Assembly: GCA_030751555.1 (NCBI GenBank) | Contig: JASMFX010000118.1 | Span: 1 to 8,589, forward strand | Length of the DNA: 8,589 nt | Origin: Candidatus Woesearchaeota archaeon | GTDB lineage: Archaea; Nanoarchaeota; Nanoarchaeia; Woesearchaeales; CALCXY01 | Direction: 5' to 3' | In this document: positions 1 to 6,437 of the stretch, piece by piece | Layout of the letters: every line of letters begins with the position of its first letter | How positions within the stretch are numbered: the first letter of the stretch is position 1 | Program-made: the position numbers and the translations under genes | Notes under the pieces: generated by a model | Told to the model about the DNA's origin: nothing | Database searches by the model: none | The model's input: only the letters and a program-made list of their open reading frames with translations

Positions 1-31
1 ATTTAGCAGATACCGGTGAAATTTTTCCCAT
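1..31 (-). CDS. dnaG: N-terminal fragment, probable archaeal DnaG primase-like protein
   Basis: Only the first ten codons lie in the window; on the minus strand they read MGKISPVSAK from an ATG at 31-29, then leave the left edge. A GGAGG ribosome binding site at 46-42 stands 10 nt before the ATG, which strongly supports a real start. The peptide resembles the N-terminus I remember for archaeal DnaG (Toprim primase-like, linked to the exosome in archaea), which often begins M-x-K-x-S-P-x-S before a conserved K-Y. Ten residues are too few for a firm name, so the start is well supported and the identity is tentative. Unlike most genes here it uses a Shine-Dalgarno start rather than a leaderless one. 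Confidence 0.42.
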   Translation of the reverse strand, partial: MGKISPVSAK

Positions 32-41
32 TCTAATCAGT

Positions 42-46
42 CCTCC
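42..46 (-). promoter_or_regulatory. Shine-Dalgarno site GGAGG for the left-edge gene
   Basis: On the minus strand GGAGG at 46-42 lies 10 nt upstream of the ATG at 31-29. It complements the CCUCC core expected at the 3' end of archaeal 16S rRNA and is the strongest such site in the window. It fixes the start of the partial gene running off the left edge. Confidence 0.6.
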
Positions 47-221
47 AAAGAACAATTATCAGAAAGTCGCACATCAGAACATATCCTAATTATTAGACAT
101 GTTACATAATCATATTGTGAATGATGAATGTGATGATTGGACCCTTGTCCTAATAATTGTCTTATTTTATTGTTGAATTTCAATTCCTTATTAATCATTA
201 ATTATTGAATAAACATGAAAT

Positions 222-355
222 TGATGCCCGAAACACTAACTCCCAAGCTCATTGACTGGCTTTGCCGTTCTCCATTGAGTACTCTCGTGACGGGCTGTTG
301 TATACAAGAGTGTCTTCAACGCATTGCAAGCTTAACACCCGCTAGTCAAAGGACC
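222..355. ncRNA. candidate structured RNA: GC-richer island with nested stems
   Basis: About 130 bp clearly richer in GC than the AT-rich DNA on both sides. An outer stem pairs 252-260 with 341-349 (nine positions, one G.U if read on plus, A-C if read on minus). Inside it, 281-288 pairs with 304-311 (eight positions, one G.U if read on minus, C-A if read on plus), and 314-319 pairs with 324-330 as a short hairpin with one bulge. The two long stems therefore disagree on which strand is the RNA. A TATA-like TTTATATA on the minus strand (397-390) would start a minus transcript near 367, and the 16S-like stretch also reads on minus. A plus-strand 84-codon frame (215-469) crosses the island, but has no recognisable protein character or clear start signal. 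It does not look like RNase P RNA, SRP RNA, 5S rRNA or tRNA. Function unknown. Confidence 0.3.
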
Positions 356-462
356 CATTTGTATAACGTAAAAAGGGAAGTCAATTTGATATATAAAACT
401 TGTGCTATTTTATTATTTTCCATATTGAAAATTAAACATTTTCTTCCAATGGCAAGCAAAAG

Positions 463-470
463 TTTATAAA
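463..470 (+). promoter_or_regulatory. TATA box (TTTATAAA) for the unrecognised gene
   Basis: TTTATAAA is centred about 29 nt before the ATG at 496, so transcription would begin within a few bases of that codon. It is only about 17 nt before the alternative ATG at 484, which favours 496 as the true start and a nearly leaderless mRNA. Confidence 0.55.
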
Positions 471-495
471 ATTACACTGATTTATGATCCATAAT

Positions 496-915
496 ATGGC
501 ATTAACTGAAAAATATGGGACTTCAGACAAAGATTATGAATCAAAATCCCCCTCAGAAATTCAATTCATACCTTGGGCTGAAGCGCCTAGAGATCCTAAT
601 TATGTAAAGACAGAATCGCAGAATGCACTTACCTTGAGATACCGTGACCAATTACACAAGGGATTATGGTTGCACTATGATAGATCAACTGGAGTTCTAG
701 CTGTCTCCACAAAGCATTCTGATCATCCAAACAGAGTTTCTCACCTACAGCCCGGAACAGACGCTGCTCTCACCCTAGAGAATTCAACAGTAAAAATAAA
801 GTTACCCTTTCCCAATGCAGCAAGAGATCATAATTTTGAGTTAACAGGCGTAAGAGAAGTGAGGCCATTAACCCGCCGAGATCATTTGAGGCATTTTGTC
901 ACTGCTCGTCGTTAA
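496..915 (+). CDS. uncharacterised protein, 139 aa, at the head of the Rio1-KH-topoVI block
   Basis: I do not recognise this protein. The start at 496 (MALTEKYG...) is preferred over the in-frame ATG at 484 because the TATA box at 463-470 puts the transcript start next to 496. The product looks soluble, with no signal peptide, membrane segment or cysteine pair. The N-terminal third is acidic and polar; the middle has alternating hydrophobic residues, suggesting beta strands (LWLHYDRSTGVLAVSTKH); the last 20 residues are rich in arginine and histidine (RPLTRRDHLRHF...ARR), which might bind nucleic acid. It lies 41 bp ahead of Rio1, where aIF1A often sits in archaea, but shows no aIF1A motif. 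A role in ribosome biogenesis or translation would fit the setting and is only inference. The frame is open and promoter-backed, so the gene is probably real. Confidence 0.72.
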   Translation: MALTEKYGTSDKDYESKSPSEIQFIPWAEAPRDPNYVKTESQNALTLRYRDQLHKGLWLHYDRSTGVLAVSTKHSDHPNRVSHLQPGTDAALTLENSTVKIKLPFPNAARDHNFELTGVREVRPLTRRDHLRHFVTARR

Positions 916-926
916 TTTTCACCAAT

Positions 927-934
927 TTTATATA
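927..934 (+). promoter_or_regulatory. TATA box (TTTATATA) for rio1
   Basis: TTTATATA is centred about 26 nt upstream of the ATG at 957, the usual archaeal distance from TATA centre to transcription start. The transcript would begin at or beside the start codon, giving a leaderless mRNA. No Shine-Dalgarno sequence precedes the ATG. Confidence 0.7.
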
Positions 935-956
935 CTCCTTCTAAATTATAGTCTAT

Positions 957-1673
957 ATGCCAAAATCAATCACAAAAGAAAAATTCAAAACATATCACAG
1001 TGTTTTTGACGCATTCACAAATAGAACCCTCTATAAACTGATTACTGAAGGCCATTTTGAAGGATTAATTGGGCCTGTTTCTATGGGAAAAGAAGCAAAT
1101 GTCTTCCAAGCCCTGAAAAAAGACAAAACAAAGGTAATTGTTAAAATCTACAGACTAGAAAACGCGGATTTTAACAAAATGTACTCCTACATCAAATCCG
1201 ACCCAAGGTTTGAAGGCTTGAAAAAGAACAGAAGAAAGGTTATTTTTGCATGGTGCCAGAGAGAATACCGCAACCTACTCAAGGCCAGAGAGCACCAAGT
1301 CCACGTCCCAACCCCATACACCTTCAAAAACAATGTTCTTGTGATGGAATTCATTGGTAATAAGGAAGCATCTCCTATGCTCAAAGACCAGCTACCTGAA
1401 GATAAGGCATTATTCTGGAAAGACATTATAAAAAACTACAAAAAACTCTACCAAAAAGCAAATCTAATCCACGCAGATCTCTCTCATTTTAACATCCTGA
1501 ACCATAATGATAAGCCAGTTCTTATTGACCTTTCCGGAGCAACCCCTATAGCTGATCCCAATGCAGAGGAATACCTTGAAAGAGATCTTAAAACAATCAT
1601 CAATTTTTTTGCTAAGCACCATCTAAAAAAATCCCTAGAGAAAATAATAAAAAGCATTAAAAGCAAATCATAA
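957..1673 (+). CDS. rio1: RIO-type atypical serine kinase/ATPase Rio1
   Basis: Rio1 is an atypical protein kinase/ATPase that acts late in small ribosomal subunit maturation. At 238 aa the length suits archaeal Rio1. Visible motifs: a nucleotide-binding loop near residues 42-48 (SMGKEAN, usually STGKEA), the ATP-binding lysine K63 in VKIYR, a conserved helix with E103 (QREYRNL), a hinge near 128-133 (LVMEFI), the catalytic loop LIHADLSHFN (D174, N179) and the metal-binding D191 in VLIDLSGA. The C-terminal NAEEYLERDL segment is typical of Rio1 rather than Rio2. Two changes from the usual pattern are T to M in the nucleotide loop and SGA where Rio1 normally has a small residue then Q after the metal aspartate. 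All catalytic residues are present. It has its own TATA box and is followed by the KH protein 100 bp downstream. Confidence 0.95.
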   Translation: MPKSITKEKFKTYHSVFDAFTNRTLYKLITEGHFEGLIGPVSMGKEANVFQALKKDKTKVIVKIYRLENADFNKMYSYIKSDPRFEGLKKNRRKVIFAWCQREYRNLLKAREHQVHVPTPYTFKNNVLVMEFIGNKEASPMLKDQLPEDKALFWKDIIKNYKKLYQKANLIHADLSHFNILNHNDKPVLIDLSGATPIADPNAEEYLERDLKTIINFFAKHHLKKSLEKIIKSIKSKS

Positions 1674-1773
1674 TTATCTTATATTCGGGCCAGTATCCCA
1701 AAGCCAAAGTATGGGGTTTAAGCCCGAATTTAAGATTCACAAGATTGGATACAATCTTGTGTTAACATAAAAA
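1674..1773 (+). promoter_or_regulatory. rio1-KH intergenic region with two hairpins
   Basis: The 100-bp gap holds two stem-loops. The first pairs ATTCGGGC (1683-1690) with GCCCGAAT (1722-1729), with an inner stem 1695-1700/1712-1717 (six pairs, one G.U). The second is a perfect 10-bp stem, 1738-1747 with 1752-1761, closed by a GATA loop, ending 12 nt before the KH start codon. No strong TATA box is visible, so the KH gene is probably read through from rio1, placing both hairpins in the mRNA leader or intercistronic RNA. Possible roles are an RNA processing site or feedback binding by the KH protein; neither is shown by the sequence. No U-tract follows either stem, so a terminator is unlikely. 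Confidence 0.5.
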
Positions 1774-2310
1774 ATGGAAGAATATACCTATGAACTGAAG
1801 ATTCCCAAAGAACGCGTAGCAGTGCTTATTGGAAAGGAAGGAGCTACAAAAAATCATCTAGAGACTGAAACCTCCTGCAAATTAATCATAGATTCTAAGG
1901 AAGGGGAGGTTTTTGTTAAAGGTAAAGATGCTATCAATCTGTATAGCGCAAGAGAAATTATCACTGCGATTGGAAGAGGGTTTAATCCTGATATCGCTCT
2001 AAGTCTGCTCAAGCCGGATTATGTTTTTGAACAACTCTCTATCCAAGATTATGCAAGAAACAAAAATGATGAAAAGCGCTTAAAAGGTAGGGTTATAGGC
2101 CAAGAGGGTAAGTCCCGGAAACTCCTTGAAGAACATACCGAAACCAATATCTGTGTTTATGGAAAAACAATAGGTATTATCGGTGAGGCCTTTAATGTCT
2201 CTCTTGCTAGACGATCTATCATATCCCTTCTCAACGGATCCATGCATGCCAAGGTATATCGCTGGCTAGAAAACCAGAGAAGGGCAAGAAAACAAGTCCC
2301 TCCACCCTAG
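1774..2310 (+). CDS. KH-domain RNA-binding protein, archaeal Dim2/Pno1 type
   Basis: Archaeal relative of Dim2/Pno1, which binds the 3' end of small-subunit rRNA during 30S maturation. It has two KH domains. KH1 starts at once (IPKERVAVLIGKEG, GxxG loop at residues 20-23). KH2 carries GRVIGQEGKS with GxxG at 109-112. Two further marks of the family are visible: GFNPDIALSLL (69-79) between the domains, and NGSMHAKVYRWLE near 154-166, matching the family's G-S-x-H-x-x-V-Y-x-x-L-E signature. The tail is basic (QRRARKQ) and ends in prolines. The length of 178 aa is normal. The ATG at 1774 puts the first KH strand a few residues in, as expected. Its position after rio1 matches their shared role, since both act on the maturing small subunit. 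Confidence 0.92.
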   Translation: MEEYTYELKIPKERVAVLIGKEGATKNHLETETSCKLIIDSKEGEVFVKGKDAINLYSAREIITAIGRGFNPDIALSLLKPDYVFEQLSIQDYARNKNDEKRLKGRVIGQEGKSRKLLEEHTETNICVYGKTIGIIGEAFNVSLARRSIISLLNGSMHAKVYRWLENQRRARKQVPPP

Positions 2311-2335
2311 CCACCAAAAATGAGGAATCCAAACA

Positions 2336-2343
2336 TTAATAAA
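2336..2343 (+). promoter_or_regulatory. TATA-like box (TTAATAAA) for topoisomerase VI subunit B
   Basis: TTAATAAA is centred about 28 nt before the GTG at 2368. The spacing would give a leaderless transcript starting at the GTG and supports that codon over the later in-frame ATG at 2404. The match to a consensus box is weaker than at rio1. Confidence 0.45.
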
Positions 2344-2367
2344 TAACTTCTTTTCCATGATCTCTAG

Positions 2368-4077
2368 GTGAATCAAATTTCCCAAAAACGAACAGCAGAA
2401 GAGATGAGCAAATCACATAGAGATATCTCTGTCAGCCAATTTTTTGAAAAAAACAGGCATCTCCTGGGGTTTGATAACAAACGTAAGGCACTCATGACCA
2501 CTATTAAAGAAGCAGTTGATAACAGCCTTGATGCCTGTGAAGATGCTGGTATCTTACCAGAGATTAGTGTCGAGATAATAGATATGCAAAACGATCGCTT
2601 TAGAGTTATTGTGGAGGACAATGGTCCAGGCATTATCAAGGTTCAAATTCCAAAAGTGTTTGCTAAATTACTCTATGGTTCAAAATTTCATAAAATGAGG
2701 CAAAGCAGGGGCCAGCAAGGTATAGGTATCTCTGCATCTGTTATGTATGCTCAACTCACAACAGGCAGGCCTGCCAAAATCACCTCTACTACCTCAAAAA
2801 AAGAGAAAGCACATTACTATGAGCTTCACATTGATACCCAAAAAAACAAGCCCGAGATCATCAAAGACGAGACCACTGACTGGAAAAAGGATCATGGAAC
2901 CAGAGTTGAGCTGGATCTTGAAGCATCATACCAAGGAGGATTCCAATCAGTTGATGAATATCTAAAAGAAACAGCAATTGTAAATCCTCATCTAACACTG
3001 ATCTATACAAATCCAAAAGCAGAGCAAATAATTTTCCCCAGAGCAACCAAGGATCTCCCAAAAGAAGCCAAAGAGATTAAACCACATCCTTATGGTGTTG
3101 AGTTAGGTATTTTGATTAAAATGATTCGTTCTACCGAATCTCGCACATTGCAAAGCTTTCTAACCTCAGAATTCTCCAGAGTAGGGTCAGGAACTGCCAA
3201 GAACATCTGCCAAAACGGTTCCTTGTTACCTAATACAAAGCCAAAAACAATGAGTAGGGAACAAGTAGAGCAGCTAATGGAAGGAATTAAAAAAACAAGA
3301 TTAATTGCTCCTCCATCTAACTGTCTAAGCCCCATAACCTCAGATCTTCTTGAAAAAGGTCTCAAAAAAGAGATTAATGCTGAATTTTATACTGCTGTTA
3401 CCCGACCTACAGCAGTATACAGAGGTAATCCCTTCCAAATTGAAATTGGAATCGCTTATGGAGGCAATCAAACTGCAGAAAACCAAATTAGATTAATTAG
3501 ATTTGCAAATCGAGTTCCACTTCTCTACCAGCAGGGTGCATGTGCTTTTACAAAATCTGCTATCCAAACTGCATGGCGCAATTATGGCTTAAGCCAAAGC
3601 AAAGGCGCACTCCCTGCAGGTCCTGTAACTTGTGCAATCCACATTTCATCTGTTTGGGTTCCATATACCTCAGAAAGTAAAGAAGCCTTAGCACACTATC
3701 CTGAGATTATTAAGGAAATTAAACTAGCCCTCCAGGAAGCCGGAAGGCAACTAGGCTCTTATGTAAACAAGAAAAAAAGAATACACGCAGAGGGAGCAAA
3801 GCGAGACTATATTCAAAAATTTATCCCTCATGTCAGTGCCGCATTAAAAGAATTACTCAAACTTAAAGGCGTAGATGAAGATAAAATAACAAAGAATTTG
3901 AAAGCTATACTAGAAACAAAGAGAGGAAAATTAGATAATGTCAAATTTGATCCATCTAAGAATGTTGAATATGATCCTGAATTAGCAAAGATAGGAAAAG
4001 AAAATAATAACGACGTAGGATATGAGGAACCAAAAGATGAAAAAGGACAAAAAAAGCTCAGCAGCTTCAAAAATTAA
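2368..4077 (+). CDS. top6B: DNA topoisomerase VI subunit B (ATPase subunit)
   Basis: ATPase subunit of the A2B2 type IIB topoisomerase, which relaxes and decatenates DNA by ATP-gated strand passage. The GHKL fold is complete: N-box EAVDNS (E48, N52), EDNGPGI at 83-89 (D84), RGQQGIGIS at 114-122 and HGTRVEL at 176-182. A helix-two-turn-helix region follows near residues 264-330 ([16 protein letters not shown]...). The transducer domain contains [10 protein letters not shown], whose lysine is probably the ATP-contacting switch lysine, and [10 protein letters not shown]. The acidic and lysine-rich tail is usual. At 569 aa it is full length. The GTG start at 2368 adds twelve residues before the first internal ATG, keeps the N-terminal tail ahead of [13 protein letters not shown] and fits the promoter. 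Its 3' end overlaps subunit A, so the two are probably translationally coupled. Confidence 0.97.
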   Translation: MNQISQKRTAEEMSKSHRDISVSQFFEKNRHLLGFDNKRKALMTTIKEAVDNSLDACEDAGILPEISVEIIDMQNDRFRVIVEDNGPGIIKVQIPKVFAKLLYGSKFHKMRQSRGQQGIGISASVMYAQLTTGRPAKITSTTSKKEKAHYYELHIDTQKNKPEIIKDETTDWKKDHGTRVELDLEASYQGGFQSVDEYLKETAIVNPHLTLIYTNPKAEQIIFPRATKDLPKEAKEIKPHPYGVELGILIKMIRSTESRTLQSFLTSEFSRVGSGTAKNICQNGSLLPNTKPKTMSREQVEQLMEGIKKTRLIAPPSNCLSPITSDLLEKGLKKEINAEFYTAVTRPTAVYRGNPFQIEIGIAYGGNQTAENQIRLIRFANRVPLLYQQGACAFTKSAIQTAWRNYGLSQSKGALPAGPVTCAIHISSVWVPYTSESKEALAHYPEIIKEIKLALQEAGRQLGSYVNKKKRIHAEGAKRDYIQKFIPHVSAALKELLKLKGVDEDKITKNLKAILETKRGKLDNVKFDPSKNVEYDPELAKIGKENNNDVGYEEPKDEKGQKKLSSFKN

Positions 4078-5134
4078 GGACATAGCAACCGCTGTTTACC
4101 AAAAAATTTTGAAGAAAAAACAGCCAGAGCTCTCAATGCCTCTACGCTCCTTAACTAATGTCCAATACGACCCAAAAGCAGGCTACTTTGAGCTTCTTGG
4201 AAAGTTTAAGGAACGAACCTTAACTGCTTCCACAATAAAAACATTTGCCCAAAGCCTACGCCTTATGACTCTTTCTAAAGAACTCATAGAAAAGGATGAT
4301 ATAGCTACAAAAAGAGAAGCATATTACGTTTCAAAAAACTGGGCTGATGCTCGATTTAAAGAACAAGTAGAATCTGATACTGTCATGGATGATATTGAAG
4401 CAATGCTTATGGTCAATAGAGAGCAAATCGGATTCATCCCAGAGGAAAAAGGCGGTGATGTTGCTGGTAAACTCGTGGTTATTGATAAGGATACAGATAC
4501 AGGAAAAGATATCAAGATCGATTGTACCAAAATGGGTTCAGGAGCTTACTCTGTCCCAAGCAAAGTAGAGGACCTTAGATTCGAAACAAATGCAAAATTC
4601 GTTTTAGCAATAGAAACAGCAGGTATGTTTCAGAGGCTTGTTAAGCATAATTATTGGAAAAAGGCAAATTGCATTCTTGTCTCAATGGGAGGAGTCCCAA
4701 CGAGAGCCTGCAGAAGATTCATAAGGAGGTTATCAGACGCAAAGAAGCTACCTGTATACGTATTCACTGACGGCGACCCCTATGGGTTTGGAAACATCTA
4801 CAGAACCCTAAAGGTGGGAAGTGGAAATGCTGCACATATCAATGAATATTTTTGCGTTCCAAGAGCAATCTTCCTTGGAGTTACCCCCAATGACATAAAA
4901 GAGTACAAGCTACCTACTCATCCACTTAAAGAGATAGATCTTAAAAAGATAAAAGACATGTTAAAGAATGATCCCTTTGTAAAACATCACAAAGAATGGC
5001 AAAAAGCGCTTAAGGACATGTTTCAAATGAAAGTAAGAGCAGAGCAACAAGCATTAGCAAAGTGGGGCCTTAATTATGTTATTGAAAAATATCTTCCTCA
5101 AAAAATTAAGAATAAGAAATCGTGGCTGCCTTAA
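4022..5134 (+). CDS. top6A: DNA topoisomerase VI subunit A (DNA-cleaving subunit, Spo11-like)
   Basis: DNA cleavage subunit of topoisomerase VI and relative of Spo11. The winged-helix (CAP-like) domain carries [11 protein letters not shown], with Y102 the probable catalytic tyrosine by analogy with Spo11, which has the active tyrosine second in this pair. The Toprim domain has E198 in LAIETAG and the DxD pair D250/D252 in FTDGDPYG, which bind magnesium. The C-terminal core is intact and the length of 370 aa is normal. The first ATG (4022) overlaps subunit B by 56 bp. A second ATG at 4037 has TGAGGAA about nine bases upstream and would give a 365-residue protein with a 41-bp overlap; either start is possible, the second having the better ribosome binding site. 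No separate promoter is seen, which fits co-transcription with subunit B. Confidence 0.97.
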   Translation: MRNQKMKKDKKSSAASKIKDIATAVYQKILKKKQPELSMPLRSLTNVQYDPKAGYFELLGKFKERTLTASTIKTFAQSLRLMTLSKELIEKDDIATKREAYYVSKNWADARFKEQVESDTVMDDIEAMLMVNREQIGFIPEEKGGDVAGKLVVIDKDTDTGKDIKIDCTKMGSGAYSVPSKVEDLRFETNAKFVLAIETAGMFQRLVKHNYWKKANCILVSMGGVPTRACRRFIRRLSDAKKLPVYVFTDGDPYGFGNIYRTLKVGSGNAAHINEYFCVPRAIFLGVTPNDIKEYKLPTHPLKEIDLKKIKDMLKNDPFVKHHKEWQKALKDMFQMKVRAEQQALAKWGLNYVIEKYLPQKIKNKKSWLP

Positions 5135-6117
5135 ACCATTCTATAGCTTCTTATCAAATTAAGCAATGCTTCTCCTCGCAAAGAATACAAATGCGTAGTC
5201 TCCCAGGTTCCAGAGTCATTACACTTGGAGCATTTGTTGCTCACCTTAAGGAAGGAGGCATATTCTGGAGAATTGAGAATTTTTCGAATTCCATCTTTCA
5301 AAACATTGCCATAATACTTTCCTGTGGCACATCCGCTTACCTCTCCATTCGGCCATACCGTAAAGTAAAGGTTTTGACTCCTGCAAGAATACTTTTTCCC
5401 AGAGGACATAAACTGCTTAAGATAAGTATACGAGTTAAAAATAGGATACTTTTTTTCCTTGAGTGTAATAATCTCTTTGATGACCTGATCTCTCTCTTCC
5501 TGATTAATATCTGGATTTTCTGAAAATTTTCTCAGTCCAGGGTTTTTATCAATATGCTGAAAGATGACTCCACATTTTTCCTGTTGTGCAAACGCACATA
5601 CCTCCTTCACAGAATCCTTGTTGTGCTTTGAGATCACACAGCATATCTTAATATTGCATTTAGGATTTATGGCCTTTACCGCTCGAATCCCTTTTTTACA
5701 GGCTTCAAATGTGCCTTCTTCTTTCCTTATCTTATCTAACACTGTGCTAGGAGAATCTATGGACACGAGTAGGTCATTGACATTTTTCGCTACAGCCTCT
5801 GCTTGAGGCATTAAATAACTACCATTTGTAGCCATAGTAATCCACCAACCAAGCTTCCTATCAAATGCCAAAATCTTATCAATATCTTTACGAAGCAAAG
5901 GCTCTCCACCCCATAAAAAACATCCAATAAATCCATTCTTTGCAGCATCACTATGTACTTTAAGAACCTCTTCTGTATTCATAGCATCCAAACCATTTTT
6001 CTTCCACAAACAGTATGGGCAATCCAAGTTGCATGATCTCGTCACGAGATGAGAGAGCAAAACAGGCTTCTTAGTTAATTTCGAGCGTAAAAGACCTTTT
6101 AGTATCTTAATCCTCAT
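5131..6117 (-). CDS. radical SAM protein, function unknown, with C-terminal cysteine cluster
   Basis: A radical SAM enzyme of 328 aa. C29, C33 and C36 form the CxxxCxxC motif (CNLDCPYC) that holds the SAM-binding [4Fe-4S] cluster, followed by GGEP at 70-73. C-terminal cysteines C245, C263, C296 and C299 (spacing 17, 32, 2) could hold one further cluster, as in twitch/SPASM-like domains. There is no recognisable cobalamin-binding region and no marker that reveals the substrate. The general look (LLSHLVTRSCNLDCPYC, then a GGEPLLRKD segment) is that of the large COG0535 group. Nearby genes give no peptide precursor or obvious pathway. The gene converges on topoisomerase VI subunit A, sharing TTAA at 5131-5134. 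The ATG at 6117 is supported by a TATA box about 25 nt upstream, suggesting a leaderless transcript. Confidence 0.9.
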   Translation of the reverse strand: MRIKILKGLLRSKLTKKPVLLSHLVTRSCNLDCPYCLWKKNGLDAMNTEEVLKVHSDAAKNGFIGCFLWGGEPLLRKDIDKILAFDRKLGWWITMATNGSYLMPQAEAVAKNVNDLLVSIDSPSTVLDKIRKEEGTFEACKKGIRAVKAINPKCNIKICCVISKHNKDSVKEVCAFAQQEKCGVIFQHIDKNPGLRKFSENPDINQEERDQVIKEIITLKEKKYPIFNSYTYLKQFMSSGKKYSCRSQNLYFTVWPNGEVSGCATGKYYGNVLKDGIRKILNSPEYASFLKVSNKCSKCNDSGTWETTHLYSLRGEALLNLIRSYRMV

Positions 6118-6137
6118 ATGATATTCAAAACTCTTAT

Positions 6138-6145
6138 TATATAAA
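6138..6145 (-). promoter_or_regulatory. TATA box (TTTATATA on minus) for the radical SAM gene
   Basis: On the minus strand TTTATATA (6145-6138) is centred about 25 nt before the ATG at 6117, implying a leaderless transcript. Its upstream side begins only about five bases from the direct repeat that borders the palindrome array. Confidence 0.65.
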
Positions 6146-6149
6146 TATC

Positions 6150-6426
6150 TTTTGACATGTCAGAAATATGCTATCAGTCTGTTTGAAATGCTTTGCATTT
6201 CTAACATGCTCAGAAATTCTTTGGAATTTCTGACATATTTGACTGATGGACGAAGTCCTAATATCTTTCGTGGTTAGGCATATTTCTGATCATCTCAGGA
6301 ATTGAAAATTCCTGACGATCGTCAAAAATGCAAAGCATTTTTGAGATGATCAAAAACCACCCAGATGGATTGAATCATCAAGCGAAGCTTATCATGCCAC
6401 CCATCTGTGACGAGTGGTTTTTGACA
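6150..6426. repeat. recursive palindrome array: three abutting TCA...TGA modules
   Basis: Three modules abut with no spacer, each starting TCA and ending TGA. Module A (6160-6289) is closed by 11-bp arms (6160-6170/6279-6289). Module B (6290-6349) has 7-bp arms, extended to 10 bp by its neighbours (6287-6296/6343-6352). Module C (6350-6424) has 11-bp arms (6350-6360/6414-6424). Nested perfect palindromes, also TCA to TGA: 6174-6246 (ends only), 6210-6233 (10 bp), 6295-6315 (9 bp, GAA loop) and 6322-6344 (10 bp, AAA loop). Other hairpins are 6185-6201 (7 bp, TTT loop), 6248-6258, 6362-6368/6401-6407 and 6380-6390 (GAA loop). Junctions are palindromic: TGACATGTCA (6153-6162), TGATCA (6287-6292 and 6347-6352) and TGACGATCGTCA (6313-6324). 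An 8-bp direct repeat, TTTTGACA, borders the block at 6150-6157 and 6419-6426. No open reading frame or known mobile-element gene lies within. Family not recognised. Confidence 0.9.
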
Positions 6427-6429
6427 ACA

Positions 6430-6437
6430 TTTAAAAA
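6430..6437 (+). promoter_or_regulatory. TATA box (TTTAAAAA) for the small membrane protein
   Basis: TTTAAAAA is centred about 26 nt before the ATG at 6459, again implying a leaderless transcript. It starts five bases after the last palindrome arm ends at 6424. Confidence 0.6.

Noticed and set aside
3..89. A plus-strand open stretch that could be the C-terminal end of a protein entering from the left
   Set aside because: It lies opposite the minus-strand ATG that has a strong GGAGG site and a DnaG-like N-terminus. The short peptide shows nothing recognisable.
60..160. C/D box small RNA, because of GTGATGA and ATGATGA motifs on plus and several CTGA motifs on minus
   Set aside because: No strand has a C box and D box in the right order and spacing with a terminal stem.
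215..469. An 84-codon plus-strand open frame across the GC-richer island
   Set aside because: It has no recognisable domain, no ribosome binding site and no well-placed TATA box. Its 3' half runs through AT-rich promoter DNA of the next gene, including the TATA box at 463-470. The island is better explained as structured sequence.
484..495. ATG at 484 as the start of the unrecognised gene
   Set aside because: The TATA box centre is only about 17 nt upstream, too close for a transcript that includes this codon. The ATG at 496 fits better.
1683..1767. H/ACA guide RNA, because ACA follows the second hairpin after three bases
   Set aside because: The second hairpin has a four-base loop and no internal pocket, and the first has no ACA box next to its stem.
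5122..5523. A 133-codon plus-strand open frame after topoisomerase VI subunit A
   Set aside because: It is antisense to the 3' half of the radical SAM gene, which has full motifs, and it shows no protein-like character.
6160..6424. CRISPR array
   Set aside because: There are no evenly spaced identical repeats and no spacers; the block is made of nested inverted repeats that differ in sequence.
6160..6424. Simple bidirectional transcription terminator
   Set aside because: It lies between divergent promoters, upstream of both genes, where a terminator is not needed, and it is far larger and more ordered than such sites.
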